Source: Eustoma russellianum
Lineage: Eukaryota > Streptophyta > Magnoliopsida > Gentianales > Gentianaceae
NCBI GenBank assembly: GCA_036186865.1
Contig: AP025069.1
Span: forward strand, 3,366,532 to 3,430,531
Reading direction: 5' to 3'
Length of the DNA: 64,000 bases
Positions 55,001 to 64,000 of the stretch are shown piece after piece (positions within the stretch are counted from its first letter, which is position 1; every line of letters starts with the position of its first letter). Below the pieces are notes generated by a model. That model had not been told where the DNA came from. It did not search any database and worked only from the letters and a program-made list of their open reading frames with translations. Position numbers and translations under genes: made by a program.

Positions 55001-58000
55001 ATCAATATGTTGCCAGACCATTGTTAACTTGTATTAACAGTCAAATTTCCTTGTTAATTTCATGAAGTTGAAGTTTAATTTCATATAACTCAGAAGTATT
55101 GTCTTGCTTAGAGCACATTTCCTTGACTGCAATCCATATTCCAGTTGTAGTCCCCATACATCATAAAGTTATAAGAGATATCATGAAGCATGAATCTTAC
55201 AAGTTATGGCATTATCATGCTATTTTCAGACTTTCACAAATTGAATTTTAGATATGTTTCATGTGGAACAGTCACTGTTCCAAATAAATACTCTTCCTTG
55301 CCTTTACTAGTTATAAACATCTCCATCATTCTCGACCAAGAGAAATAATTATCACCATTGAGTTTGCGACTTGTAATGAATAGATGAATAACCCAATATT
55401 GTAGGACCATTAAACCCTGCTCTTGATCCTTGATAGAAGTGGAGATGGCATCAGTGTACTCAGAGGCATTAGAAGAAGACGCGGGCGTGTCTATTTTTAA
55501 AGTTAAACAAAAGAAGAACTAGTTTATGGCTTAATAATAGAACCGGTTTCGCTCTGATACCATGCATAAAAGATGAAGAATTATTCTTCATCAACTAAGT
55601 TTCAAATGTACAAATAGAATGTCTTATATAGAGGCTCCTAAAAGAAGCTACAAAGGGCTGAAACTGCCAGCGGCTAGTTTCTGTTTCTAACGGCTACACT
55701 ATATAATCCACTCTTACTAATGAATAAACTAAGTATATGAGACATACACAAGTATATTTCTGATGTGCATATGTTTGTGTATATACTGTATTAGTATATA
55801 TATTTATGTACAGTGTATATTTATACATTATTTTATTCAATATTTCTACAAATTTTTGTGAAAATAAGGAAATAAATAATCTACTTATTAAGCTCATTTC
55901 TCTCTTGCAAGTGAGCTCCACAGGAATTCATTTCTGCCTACAATAGGTTACATGTCCTGAGTACTAATTGTAATTGTGAAACACAAAACAAAAATAGGTG
56001 CTGAGCTAAAAATACAGAGATTTATGTAACTATACCATAATTGGAGCAGCGACACCTTTTTTTTGTAATTTAAATTTTTATATATAAGCCAAATTGGCAA
56101 AATTACAAAATGTACCATTGTCTGGACACCAAGAGGATAGTCACAGACAGCTGGTTAAGGTGGCTTACAATATGCACATTAGACTAGTGCCAGCCTTGAA
56201 CAAAGGTGGTTCAAGATAACGACATGGCTAAGATACTAAGCTAATACAACCAATCCATGGTGTTTTCATCCGCTATACAAGGTTGCATTCAAAACAAAAT
56301 AAAAGTAGGACTAGTCTGCTAGTTCAGGAAGAATACGGAAATTTATGGGGCCACTGTTCCTGTACATAAATAATAGAAGATTCAAGATATTCCTTCAGTC
56401 AGGAAGTTCTTGCATACCTTTATAGGATTTTCAGGTGCTTTAGATGAGGTACGATTCTTCTGGCGGACAAATATCTGTTCAGGATATAAAGATAATTACT
56501 ATATGAAAACGTGACTTAACAATATGCTATTCCGGCACAGGATATAAGCAAGCGGTGTTTGCGTGAAATGAACAAAAGTATAATGTTCATTCAGAAAAAT
56601 CAAATGTGAAAGTCTACTCAGCCTCATTGGAGGAATCACCTGGTGCTTAGATTTGCAAGGAAGAAAACGCTGTTGAATAGCTTTCCAGTCAGTGTTACAT
56701 TCCATTAGTCCCAAAGCCAGTAACCTGAAGAGCAAATGAAAACTCAGACTACTACTCAATACAACTGGCAACTAGAAGTCACAAATATAACAGAGACGAA
56801 GGAGCACAAGAAATCTCATAACAATACAAAAGCAGTAAACAAAAACCATATATATACGTATACACTCTCACATACACATATATACATTTTTTTTTGTAAA
56901 TTAAATTTTCATTGATAGCCAAAGAGGCGAATTTTACAAAGTAGCAATAGGTGGCTTACAACAAACTATATATACTAGTGCCAACCTTTACAAAATATTG
57001 TCCAAAAGTGGCAATTTAGTTTGCATATGGCTTAGTTTGGAGCTATAGATGGCTTACAGAAAGCTATACATATACACATATATATAGGAACACAGAAAGC
57101 CAGACAATGAAGCACTATAATGAAAACGTAGATTTGGGAATAACTATGTAAGGAAAAAAAAAGGCCCCAACAAGTTGATTCAAAATCATTACTAGCTCTA
57201 TAGAGACGTATCATTTGCAGATGTGATACAGTAAAAGCATACACAAATTAAGCCTTCATGAGAAAGACCTAAAATAGAAAAAGATACCTAAAGGTCAGAT
57301 TCTAAAAAGTACGAGACAAATAAAAGAAGCATACAACTCACTCATCCTCTGCATCAGTGAAAAGCACACGGTTTGCCACAGCTGCAGGAGGTGGCTTGTG
57401 AGGATAGAGAGCAGGATTAAACAGTGGAAAAAAGATCTGAGCTAACTTAGCAATCTCCTTTGGAACTGGAGCAACTGATTGCTTCTTGGCCTTCTCGACC
57501 AGTGAAGATGCCATTGACCTCTTAGGAACTTGCTCTGAATTCGAGGATGAAAAAGGCATAGCAGAAGCTAGGCAAGAAGAATCTCTCGTCAAATGATCAT
57601 GCGATCCAGCAGAAGTTTGAAAATAATGAAAAGGGAACAAGGGTTCCCTTTCAAATTGAGAATCACAAGCAGCACGTACTTGGAACTGACGATAATCTTT
57701 GACAACTGTTGAAGTATTGCATCAACAACAAAAAAAATAAGAAAATACAGGTTTCCAAAAAGTACGAAGGGAACACTAATCACATGGAACAAGAATAAAA
57801 TAGGAAAAATAATCAGAGACACTGAATTTAGTTCATGGCTTACCATTGGAAACATCATTCATATACTTTCCAGCTAATCTGAGAGGGGCTACATCCAGAA
57901 TCGACAACACTGGACCATCAACATACGGCACCCATGGAGAAACCTCCAGGTCCTGTCCATTGCGATCACATTCACGCCGTCCTGAGATGGAAAATATGCC

Positions 58001-59417
58001 AGAGTGGCCTAAGATTCTCAGAGGGACAGATTCTATGTAAACCAGCAGAAGAACAAGATTTACACGCACCTGCTGCTGTCAAAATTGTGGAAGATTCATC
58101 TGGCGCAGAAGGATGAACACATGGGGGAGAGAAACAAAAATTAGGATATGGTAATCTTCTTCGTGCCAATACTTGATCCCGAATGCTAAGCAACTCCAAA
58201 ATCAGTTCTTCAACTTTTGCAGCAACATGGTGTCGACCAGGTTCAAGTACACTAAGAGAAAATATCTGGATCAGAAGCTGAACGTGTTCATAAATTAGAC
58301 AATGCAATTGCCCTATCTGGCCGGGAGTAAATCCGTTTGTGGATCCCTCAATTAAGGGAGGAACGAAGTCTGAAGTATGATTGAGAACAAAGCCTTTCCC
58401 ATCCATAGAAGAAAATGGTGCCCTTTGTGTGAGCGGTATGTTAGGTAAGAGAGGACGAAGAGGCCTCTCGGACTGTGCCAAAAATTTCTTACTTCCTTTA
58501 TGAGAAGTGGTTTTATGTCTATTCTGCCTCGTCTTAGGTCGCCTGCCTTCACTTGCCTTATCTTGGATCTCTTCCCTAATGTCTTGATCGACATCACTCT
58601 CAAGAGCCTCTTCAAGTTCAAGTTCGAAATCAGCATCATTATCTTCATCCTCATCATCGACATCATTTTCATTTTCCAGCAGATTTTGAGAGTCAGGTTC
58701 TCCACCTAACAGAACAGCAGCAAGAAACTTTCTGTACTCTTCTTCATCAGCATTTTGCAGGTCATCATCGTCATCTGTCTCTTGAAGAAAAGTCTCAAGC
58801 TCGTCAAGGGTAAAGCTTGCAAGGGAATATCTAGCTCTAGTCCGCTTCCAGATAGCATCCTCGTCAACCAACTTCGGGCAAGGACTATTGTCATTTCCAC
58901 CATTTTTTAGCTCCCCGTCCCCCAAGTAAGTATTGTTGAATGATCCATTATTGTTATCATGCAATAAACAAGTGTTAAAGCCTTTATCGCATACACCGGC
59001 AGAAGATGATGGAGCCTGCCCTGTAACCTCCTCACCATGGTCAGCTTCTCCAGCAAGGGATTCCTGCACCAGACTAGGAGGCGCAGCTTTGGAATCAGCA
59101 GATGGAAATGAAGAAGCATTCTCCAGGGTATCAGAAACATCAGCCTCAAACGCATCGACTTCAGAGCTCAAACTAGAAGAAGCTTCTCGTGAAGGGGATT
59201 CCTTGAGCAAAGGATTGAAATCTGCATCCTCTTCCTCCTCCTCTTCATCTTCTTCAGTCTCATACTCATTCTGGCTTAAGCCATTGGCTTCAAAATTATC
59301 ATTTTCAACCTTCCCCTCGTAAACGTCATGTAAGGAAGATTGTTTGCCACTGCTAGATAAGCTGGCATCACCCACAATATTCCTCTCCTCAAGATCCTCG
59401 ACTTTACTCAACGGCAT
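49028..59417 (-). CDS. GON4L-like SANT/Myb nuclear protein, 11 coding exons, 1360 aa
   Basis: Exons: 59417-58070, 57981-57844, 57705-57342, 56724-56640, 56474-56418, 52778-52719, 52628-52407, 51439-51174, 51051-50930, 50808-49856, 49495-49028. Every junction is GT/AG and the frame closes to 4083 nt including TAA. Features: Glu/Asp-rich stretches (about 52-66 and 252-271), a conserved core IWKRTRARYSLASFTLDELE (from about 189), and a paired Myb/SANT-like region spanning exons 4-7 (about 617-758) with LLALGLMECNTDWKAIQQRF and GLKIFKLDWMSIWKFIVPYR. Then follow the block AYVHEAFLADWRP-like (YVHEAFLADWRP), an acidic DSEDEIEEDVEFECEE near the C-terminus, and a basic SRKRSCSADSRLSRARSKR, a likely nuclear signal. 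GON4L relatives are chromatin-associated transcription regulators; the plant member's role is little known. The exon model is very sure, the name fairly sure. Confidence 0.9.
51881..52019. repeat. C and G homopolymer runs in a GON4L-like intron
   Basis: A CCACCACCAC tract passes into a run of C and then A (about 51867-51905). A run of about 13 G lies at 52006-52018. Both are in the intron between exons 7 and 8 and are prone to length errors. Confidence 0.7.
52929..55850 (-). mobile_element. dead copia element inside GON4L-like intron 5
   Basis: Minus orientation. The 5' LTR is about 55563-55850 and the 3' LTR about 52929-53153, sharing TTCATCAACTAAGTTTCAAATGT, ATAAATAGAATG or ACAAATAGAATG, and GTGTATATACTGTATTAGTAT. 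The primer-binding site (minus-strand TGGTATCAGAGC, 55551-55562) adjoins the 5' LTR. A gag remnant (55021-54785, with LFAITEQKTVFRFLIGLLP) is followed at once by RT pieces: FAPVAKLNPIRVV (54419-54186) and IVLIVYVDNIIVTGNDLKS (54142-53927). The YVDD box reads YVDN. Protease and integrase are deleted. No clear target duplication. The element accounts for most of the 3.6-kb intron. Confidence 0.85.
56040..56230. repeat. intronic repeat, first copy
   Basis: TTTTTTTTGTAATTTAAATTT, AGCCAAATTGGCAAAATTACA, GGTGGCTTACAATATGCAC and CTAGTGCCAGCCTTGAACAA recur in altered form at 56885-57000. The shared T-rich start suggests a short interspersed or LINE 3'-end repeat; family unknown. Confidence 0.55.
56885..57000. 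repeat. intronic repeat, second copy
   Basis: TTTTTTTTTGTAAATTAAATT, ATAGCCAAAGAGGCGAATTT, GGTGGCTTACAACAAACTA and CTAGTGCCAACCTTTACAAA match the copy at 56040 in order and spacing. Located between exons 3 and 4 of the GON4L-like gene. Confidence 0.55.
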
Positions 59418-60260
59418 AGTTGAAAATTAACCATACGGGAAGGAAATGTGGAAATCAAGAGCCCGTGCATCTAATTTCGCAATTAATTGAGCAAAAAGGT
59501 CACAAAAGCAATGTGACCTCTTACATATTTACACAAAGACTACACATAATTGATCCTCCAAGTATCCAAAAAGCCAATGTGACCATTCTCGCATATTTAT
59601 CAAAGGAAAGCACAAAGAGTACACATAAATGATTTCACAGAGAACAAGAGAACACAATGCTATTCCTTGAATCACATAATTAACCAAAAACCAGATTATT
59701 ACCCGAATTCATATCAAAGTTAAGTCCTTTTCAATTATAAAATAAAATCAAGGGGCTTTCTGCTACTAGGGTTTTTCTTGATAATGCGAGCAATGCTCAA
59801 AATACAATAATTGATAGTATAACAGGAAATTCAGAGAGAACCACAAAATTGAAAGCAAAAAAAGTATACATTTCCACAGAAATCACTAATCAGGAGATTT
59901 ACTGTAAAATCGCAATCATTAAGCAAGAGATGATCATATGCAGTTACGATGATTACCTCGTCTCAGTCGCGGAAGCAACAGAAAGAATGCAGACCAACTC
60001 CGACGACAAGAAAAATAAAAATTACAGCGATATTACATGAATCGAACGGGAACAGATAATCCTTTTATGACGACGTCGTGTCCTTTTCTTCCTTTTGCGA
60101 TAGAAGGGAGATTTGCGTCGTTATTGAACCGTTATCATTAAAGTTTTTTCCCTTCTATATTTCTAAAGTAAATAATTAGTGTAACATGACTCGAGAAAAG
60201 CCTCGAAATCGAGACAGGTAACTTTTATTTATATTTGACTCATTTACACTTTTGGTCTTT
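59418..60260. other. GON4L-like 5' UTR and promoter region
   Basis: No coding sequence. A donor-like GAG|GTAATC on the minus strand near 59957 and an A/G acceptor near 59470 could bound an intron in the 5' UTR, but this is not certain. Confidence 0.35.
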
Positions 60261-60269
60261 ATCTTTAAC

Positions 60270-60540
60270 TTGTTGGCAAAGGTTGAACCCAAACCCAAAG
60301 GGTCCCCGACTGCCTTAGCCCTAAAGAGCTACGTGGATGATGTAAATTAGGAGTCCATCGACCTCCTAGATTAGATGAGATCTTACACAGTTACCCACAC
60401 AAGGTGTTCCCACTACAAACCAGGGCTTTGGTCTGGCAGCAGAGGAACACCCACATTGTGCGCGTCCCTGGATTAGACCTGATGACCTCTTGTTGGTAAT
60501 CTCCAACCCGATTACCAACTGGACTATGGCATGAGGTATC
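60270..60540 (-). mobile_element. SINE-like copy, family S2, minus orientation
   Basis: On the minus strand it starts ATAGTCCAGTTGGTAATCGG (A-box-like) and continues to GGTCATCAGGTCTAATCCAG (B-box position), GTGGGTGTTCCTCTGCTG, then GGACTCCTAATTTACATCAT (core) and GGGACCCTTTGGGTTTGGG. This is the longest and clearest tRNA-like 5' end of the family in the window. Confidence 0.65.
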
Positions 60541-61096
60541 TTTTATCTTTAATTGAATGGCTGAAACAAGGTTTTTGTTTAAGGGAAATAATATATCAAG
60601 GGTTTAGTGATCAAGTAGGGGCAGGAGTTGATTCCACTTATTTATAATTTTCGATAGAGAGAAAATTGGTGCCATGGAAATCATTCGTATCGCATGAAGG
60701 ATACAAACTATTGAATTAAACTGTGCAAACGTTACAGAGTTTAATCGAACATAAAAAAAGGACGTTCTCCGCATTTGCACAGGATCTTACTTCATATTTT
60801 GTACAAGAAGTTGTTTTTGTAAATCAAGTCTATAATTTCAAGATCACAAAACAACAATATTATTATTTGCTCCAAGCTCCCCTCTTAATCGATCATAAGT
60901 GATTCTTGAACAAAATATTCTTGTATATAAACCTAGCAAAGATCGACTTCTTGACAATTTACTTGGACAGTGAGGAAGCGGCTGGACCATAACTACTATA
61001 CACTTGATTTATGGTGATTGGACTTAATCAGTATTACTTTTTGGAATTTTTTTTGGGTCGTATTTAGTTGAGTTTCATGTTGTGCGTTATAGGATT
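60541..61096. other. intergenic, nothing recognised
   Basis: AT-rich sequence up to the LTR of the right-hand copia element. No ORF or repeat is supported. Confidence 0.4.
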
Positions 61097-62284
61097 TGTT
61101 AGATACTGTAATCTACTGCAGTGCACTGTGTGCGATTATGTAAACTGACAAAATGCAAGCAGAACCGAGGCGAGTCTAAAGACTCTGTCCTTAAGACGAT
61201 TTGCTCCGGTACGAAGTGCCCAACCGAAAATAGCAAACGTCTCCCAGGATACAACGGGTACATTTCATACGAAACGGCACAGTAACGTAAAGAACTCGGC
61301 GAACCTGTAGGACGCTCTGATTTCTCGAACTGGAAAAACAACAACAATGCAGCAGTATGCAAAAATCGGAAAAATCGAAGAAGCAGTGAAAACGCAGTGC
61401 AGAGTGAGTGTAGTGTGCAATCTATAGAAAGGCTGGAGAAGGAGGTGATTTATAGGCGGGAAGGAAATGGCGGTTGATCTCTAGATTAAACTGCAGCCGT
61501 CGGATCAAACGGTTTTCATCCACAGCCGTTAGATCGTCAACTGCAGCAGTTTTAAACGTAGACCGTCGGATGAAAAACTGTTGCCAGAAGCGATCTCAGC
61601 CGTTAGATCATGATCCGTGTAGACTATGATCCACAGCCGTTAGATCTAGATGAAGAAACCGCCAGCACATATGATCTCAGCCGTTAGATCATGATCCGCG
61701 TAGACTACGATCTACACCGTTAGATCTTGCAACAGTTATGATCAAAAATTTTTCAAACCGTTGGATCACTTAATTTATTTTTCTGGAAAAATGTAAAAGA
61801 AAATTTCTCCAAAAAGACAAGAACGAGCCACGAGCCAGAGCACGAGCCGGCCGGACAGGCGGGCGGCGCGCGCGCGTGTGTGGTGAACCTTGCCTGAGCT
61901 GCGTCCTGACTCCGTCAAAAACTTCTCATGCCCAAGGGCACATTTTAGAATGCTCCAACTTAAACTTTATATGGTGGCTCTTTCATCCCAAGTGACCAAT
62001 GTGGTATTCCACTTAAAGGGTGATGTGTTCACTCCTCATGAGGCCACATCACCACTTTTCCATTTTCCTTCCAATTTTACTCCAACTTTGAGCATTAATT
62101 TTTCATTCACCCGGTATCGAAATCGAGTGATTCAAAAGCCTAAAGTCATCTACTTGTTACGTAGATAATTTAGAAATTATTAGTTTTCGTTTTTGATTAA
62201 CGAACACTAATCATAATTAAGCTCAAAATATGGTGGTTGTCAACTTTTGACAAACCCATTTGCCAAACCTCAATTTCTCCAACA
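61097..62284 (-). repeat. 3' LTR with repeated CCGTTAGATC motif
   Basis: 1188 bp, TGTTAGATACTG...CTCCAACA. Between 61490 and 61770 the motif AGCCGT(T/C)(A/G)GATC and related CCGTTGGATC or CCGTCGGAT occur about nine times in two orientations. Longer units such as GATCTCAGCCGTTAGATCAT are duplicated (61594-61613 and 61672-61691). A CG-rich GCGCGCGCG lies at about 61867-61875. Confidence 0.85.
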
Positions 62285-62293
62285 ATCCCCCAC

Positions 62294-62832
62294 ATGAATG
62301 AAAATTAATGCAGATGCAGATGCAGACTCTATCGAGAAATCAGACAAGGATATGTTGCATCAGAAGAGGTAGCTTCTGGCTTTGAACCTTTCTTAGTGAT
62401 ATACCATCGGATCCACTCAGCTGGTTAGTGACCTGATGTCTTGAACTATCAGCCTTTATTGTGAACCTAGACAATGATACTCACACAACATTTCCTTTGA
62501 CACCCCTTATTGGTTCTCATGGTTGTGTTCATTTTGGCCATGAACAACCTGGTTTCAGAAAGTATATTAGAGAATTCTTGCCTCTCAGAATTCTCATAGA
62601 AGCGGCCCCACTTCACACTTACATAGGTGATTCCTATCAAGAGTATTCTGCCATACCTCACTTGAAGTGTCAAGATATAGGACATCATTAAAAGCCTTAG
62701 CTTAACCTAATGGTTCTCTGCAGAAAGCACTTTTGTTTAACGAAATGAGTAAGTGCTAACTGAACCCTTATAACTTAGTTTTCCCATTGAACCTAGATTC
62801 TGGGATCTCCAGTCAACAAGGTTGGGTTACCG
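62294..62832. other. copia 3' internal non-coding region
   Basis: Lies between the pol stop and the polypurine tract. A 76-codon antisense ORF (62461-62691) has no recognisable feature. Confidence 0.45.
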
Positions 62833-64000
62833 TTATAAAGATTCTTGCTTTGTAGGCTTAAGTCCCATTCCGTTTGTCAACTTTGACATTTGATCTCTAG
62901 GCAAAGCTTTTGTAAGCGGATCCGCAAGATTCTCCTTTGATGTTGTGTAATCAATGGAAATCACGCCATTAGAGATCAACTGCTTAATGGTATTATGTCT
63001 CCGACGTATGTGTCGTGACTTACCATTGTAGATGCTGCTTTGAGCTCGTCCTATAGCTGACTGACTGTCACAATGTATGCTAATAGGAGCGATTGGCTTA
63101 GGCCAACATGGAATGTCTTCCAGGAAATTTCGAAGCCATTCAGGTTCTTCTCCAGCTTTGTCTAATGCTATAAACTCGGTTTCCATTGTGGATCGAGCTA
63201 TGCATGTTTGCTTAGTGGATTTCCAGGACACAGCACCACCACCAACAGTGAATAAATATCCACTTGTGGATTTAGAGTCTTTGCAATCTGATATCCAGTT
63301 TGCATCACAGTATCCTTCCAATACTGCTGGATATCTTGTATAGTGTAATCCAAGATTCATTGTGTACTTAAGGTACCTCATCACTCTATTTAGAGCTTTC
63401 CAATGATCTTCACTTGGATTACTGATAAACCTGCTCAATTTGTTTACTGAACACGCTAAGTCTGGTCTTGTACAGTTCGTTATGTACATTAGACTTCCAA
63501 TCACTTGTGAGTACTTCAATTGAGCTACTGGTTCACCTCGGTTCTTCTTTAAGTGCATACTTAAGTCAAGTGGGGTTTTTACTGGTTTTGCATCAACCAT
63601 ATTGAATCGTTTGAGAACGGACTCAATATAATGACTTTGTGACATGATCAATCCTTCAGTTACCCTAGAAATCTTGATTCCTAGAATAACATTGGCAACC
63701 CCTATGTCTTTCATGTCAAAATTCCGTGTAAACATCTTCTTGGTATTCAAGATGATGTCATGAGTACTACTCATGATTAACATGTCATCTACATAGAGAC
63801 ATACTATCACATAGGCATTAAGTGTGTTTTTGATGTAAACACACTTGTCACACTCGTTGATCCTGAAGTCGTTTGTCATCATTACTTGATCAAACTTCAA
63901 GTGCCATTGTTTTGGTGCTTGTTTAAGTCCGTACAAAGACTTAACAAGTTTACAAACTTTCTTCTCTTGTCCTGGCACAACAAACCCTTCTGGTTGTTCC
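62833..64000 (-). CDS. copia pol, RT C-terminal part and RNase H (partial)
   Basis: Open from the right edge to a TAA at 62833. The frame continues upstream of the first ATG as EQPEGFVVPGQEKKV, so it is the interior of pol. RT: VCKLVKSLYGLKQAPKQWH, VIVCLYVDDMLIMS, FDMKDIGVANVILGIKI. RNase H: GYCDANWISDCKDSKSTSGY, STMETEFIALDKAGEE, SIHCDSQSAIGRAQ and the end ENLADPLTKALP. YVDD is intact and no stop or frameshift is seen in the visible part. RNase H is closest in style to the copy at 16785-17897 (both end NLADPLTK). Confidence 0.9.
   Translation of the reverse strand, partial: EQPEGFVVPGQEKKVCKLVKSLYGLKQAPKQWHLKFDQVMMTNDFRINECDKCVYIKNTLNAYVIVCLYVDDMLIMSSTHDIILNTKKMFTRNFDMKDIGVANVILGIKISRVTEGLIMSQSHYIESVLKRFNMVDAKPVKTPLDLSMHLKKNRGEPVAQLKYSQVIGSLMYITNCTRPDLACSVNKLSRFISNPSEDHWKALNRVMRYLKYTMNLGLHYTRYPAVLEGYCDANWISDCKDSKSTSGYLFTVGGGAVSWKSTKQTCIARSTMETEFIALDKAGEEPEWLRNFLEDIPCWPKPIAPISIHCDSQSAIGRAQSSIYNGKSRHIRRRHNTIKQLISNGVISIDYTTSKENLADPLTKALPRDQMSKLTNGMGLKPTKQESL

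Larger units (their letters stand above)
61097..64000 (-). mobile_element. Ty1-copia element cut by the right edge
   Basis: Minus orientation. The 3' LTR (61097-62284) is followed by a polypurine tract (minus-strand GTGGGGGAT, about 62285-62293), a non-coding 3' leader of about 540 bp, and the 3' part of pol (62833 to beyond 64000). The 5' part and 5' LTR lie outside the window. The LTR outer flank is GGATT (61092-61096), the expected target duplication if the other end is found. Confidence 0.88.

Noticed and set aside
58933..59322. 129-codon plus-strand ORF opposite GON4L-like exon 1
   Set aside because: It is the antisense shadow of an acidic, Ser-rich coding exon.
62461..62691. 76-codon plus-strand ORF next to the copia pol
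   Set aside because: Antisense to the element, with no recognisable motif or start context.

Overview
The window is nuclear DNA of a flowering plant, most likely a eudicot. It has intron-containing genes with GT/AG splice sites, a plastid-targeted APS reductase, a canonical MIR171 hairpin, Ty1-copia retrotransposons primed by initiator tRNA-Met, Au-like SINEs, and hAT- and Mutator-type MITEs. No bacterial operon, CRISPR array or organellar block was seen. All coordinates come from reading the sequence; no database search was run.

Host genes are few. (1) Exon 1 of a BAP31-like ER membrane protein (minus, 2061-1779); the rest appears to lie beyond the left edge. (2) A complete five-exon APS reductase gene (minus, 7998-5224, 464 aa), the key step of sulfate assimilation. 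(3) MIR171 (plus, hairpin about 37160-37285) with a TATA box and a 61-codon ORF starting at the first ATG after it. (4) A complete GON4L-like SANT/Myb nuclear protein gene (minus, 59417-49028, 11 coding exons, 1360 aa); its large fifth intron holds a dead copia element.

Most of the rest is nested transposable elements. An internally deleted copia element occupies 14704-19208 (TSD AGTAC). A very young 10.4-kb Sirevirus-like element occupies 21672-32105 (TSD GAAAT; the only LTR difference noticed is one base). A decayed relative lies at 8393-12338 and a solo LTR of the same family at 34479-35867. A young Tork/Tnt1-like element occupies 40611-45723 (TSD GTTAT; three LTR differences). Another copia element runs off the right edge from 61097. 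Smaller pieces are a hAT MITE in the BAP31 upstream region, a Mutator-like foldback element with a 10-bp TSD, two other foldback elements, LINE relics and at least four SINE-like families.

The most interesting system is the Sirevirus-like family. Besides gag and pol it carries three accessory modules. One is an array of hairpins in the LTR U3 whose stems co-vary between units. The second is a six-unit array with a 42-bp period just after pol. The third is a 450-codon sense-strand ORF in the position where other Sireviruses carry an env-like ORF, but it resembles the plant-transposon family usually catalogued as PF20167. The decayed relative has lost gag and pol yet keeps all three modules.
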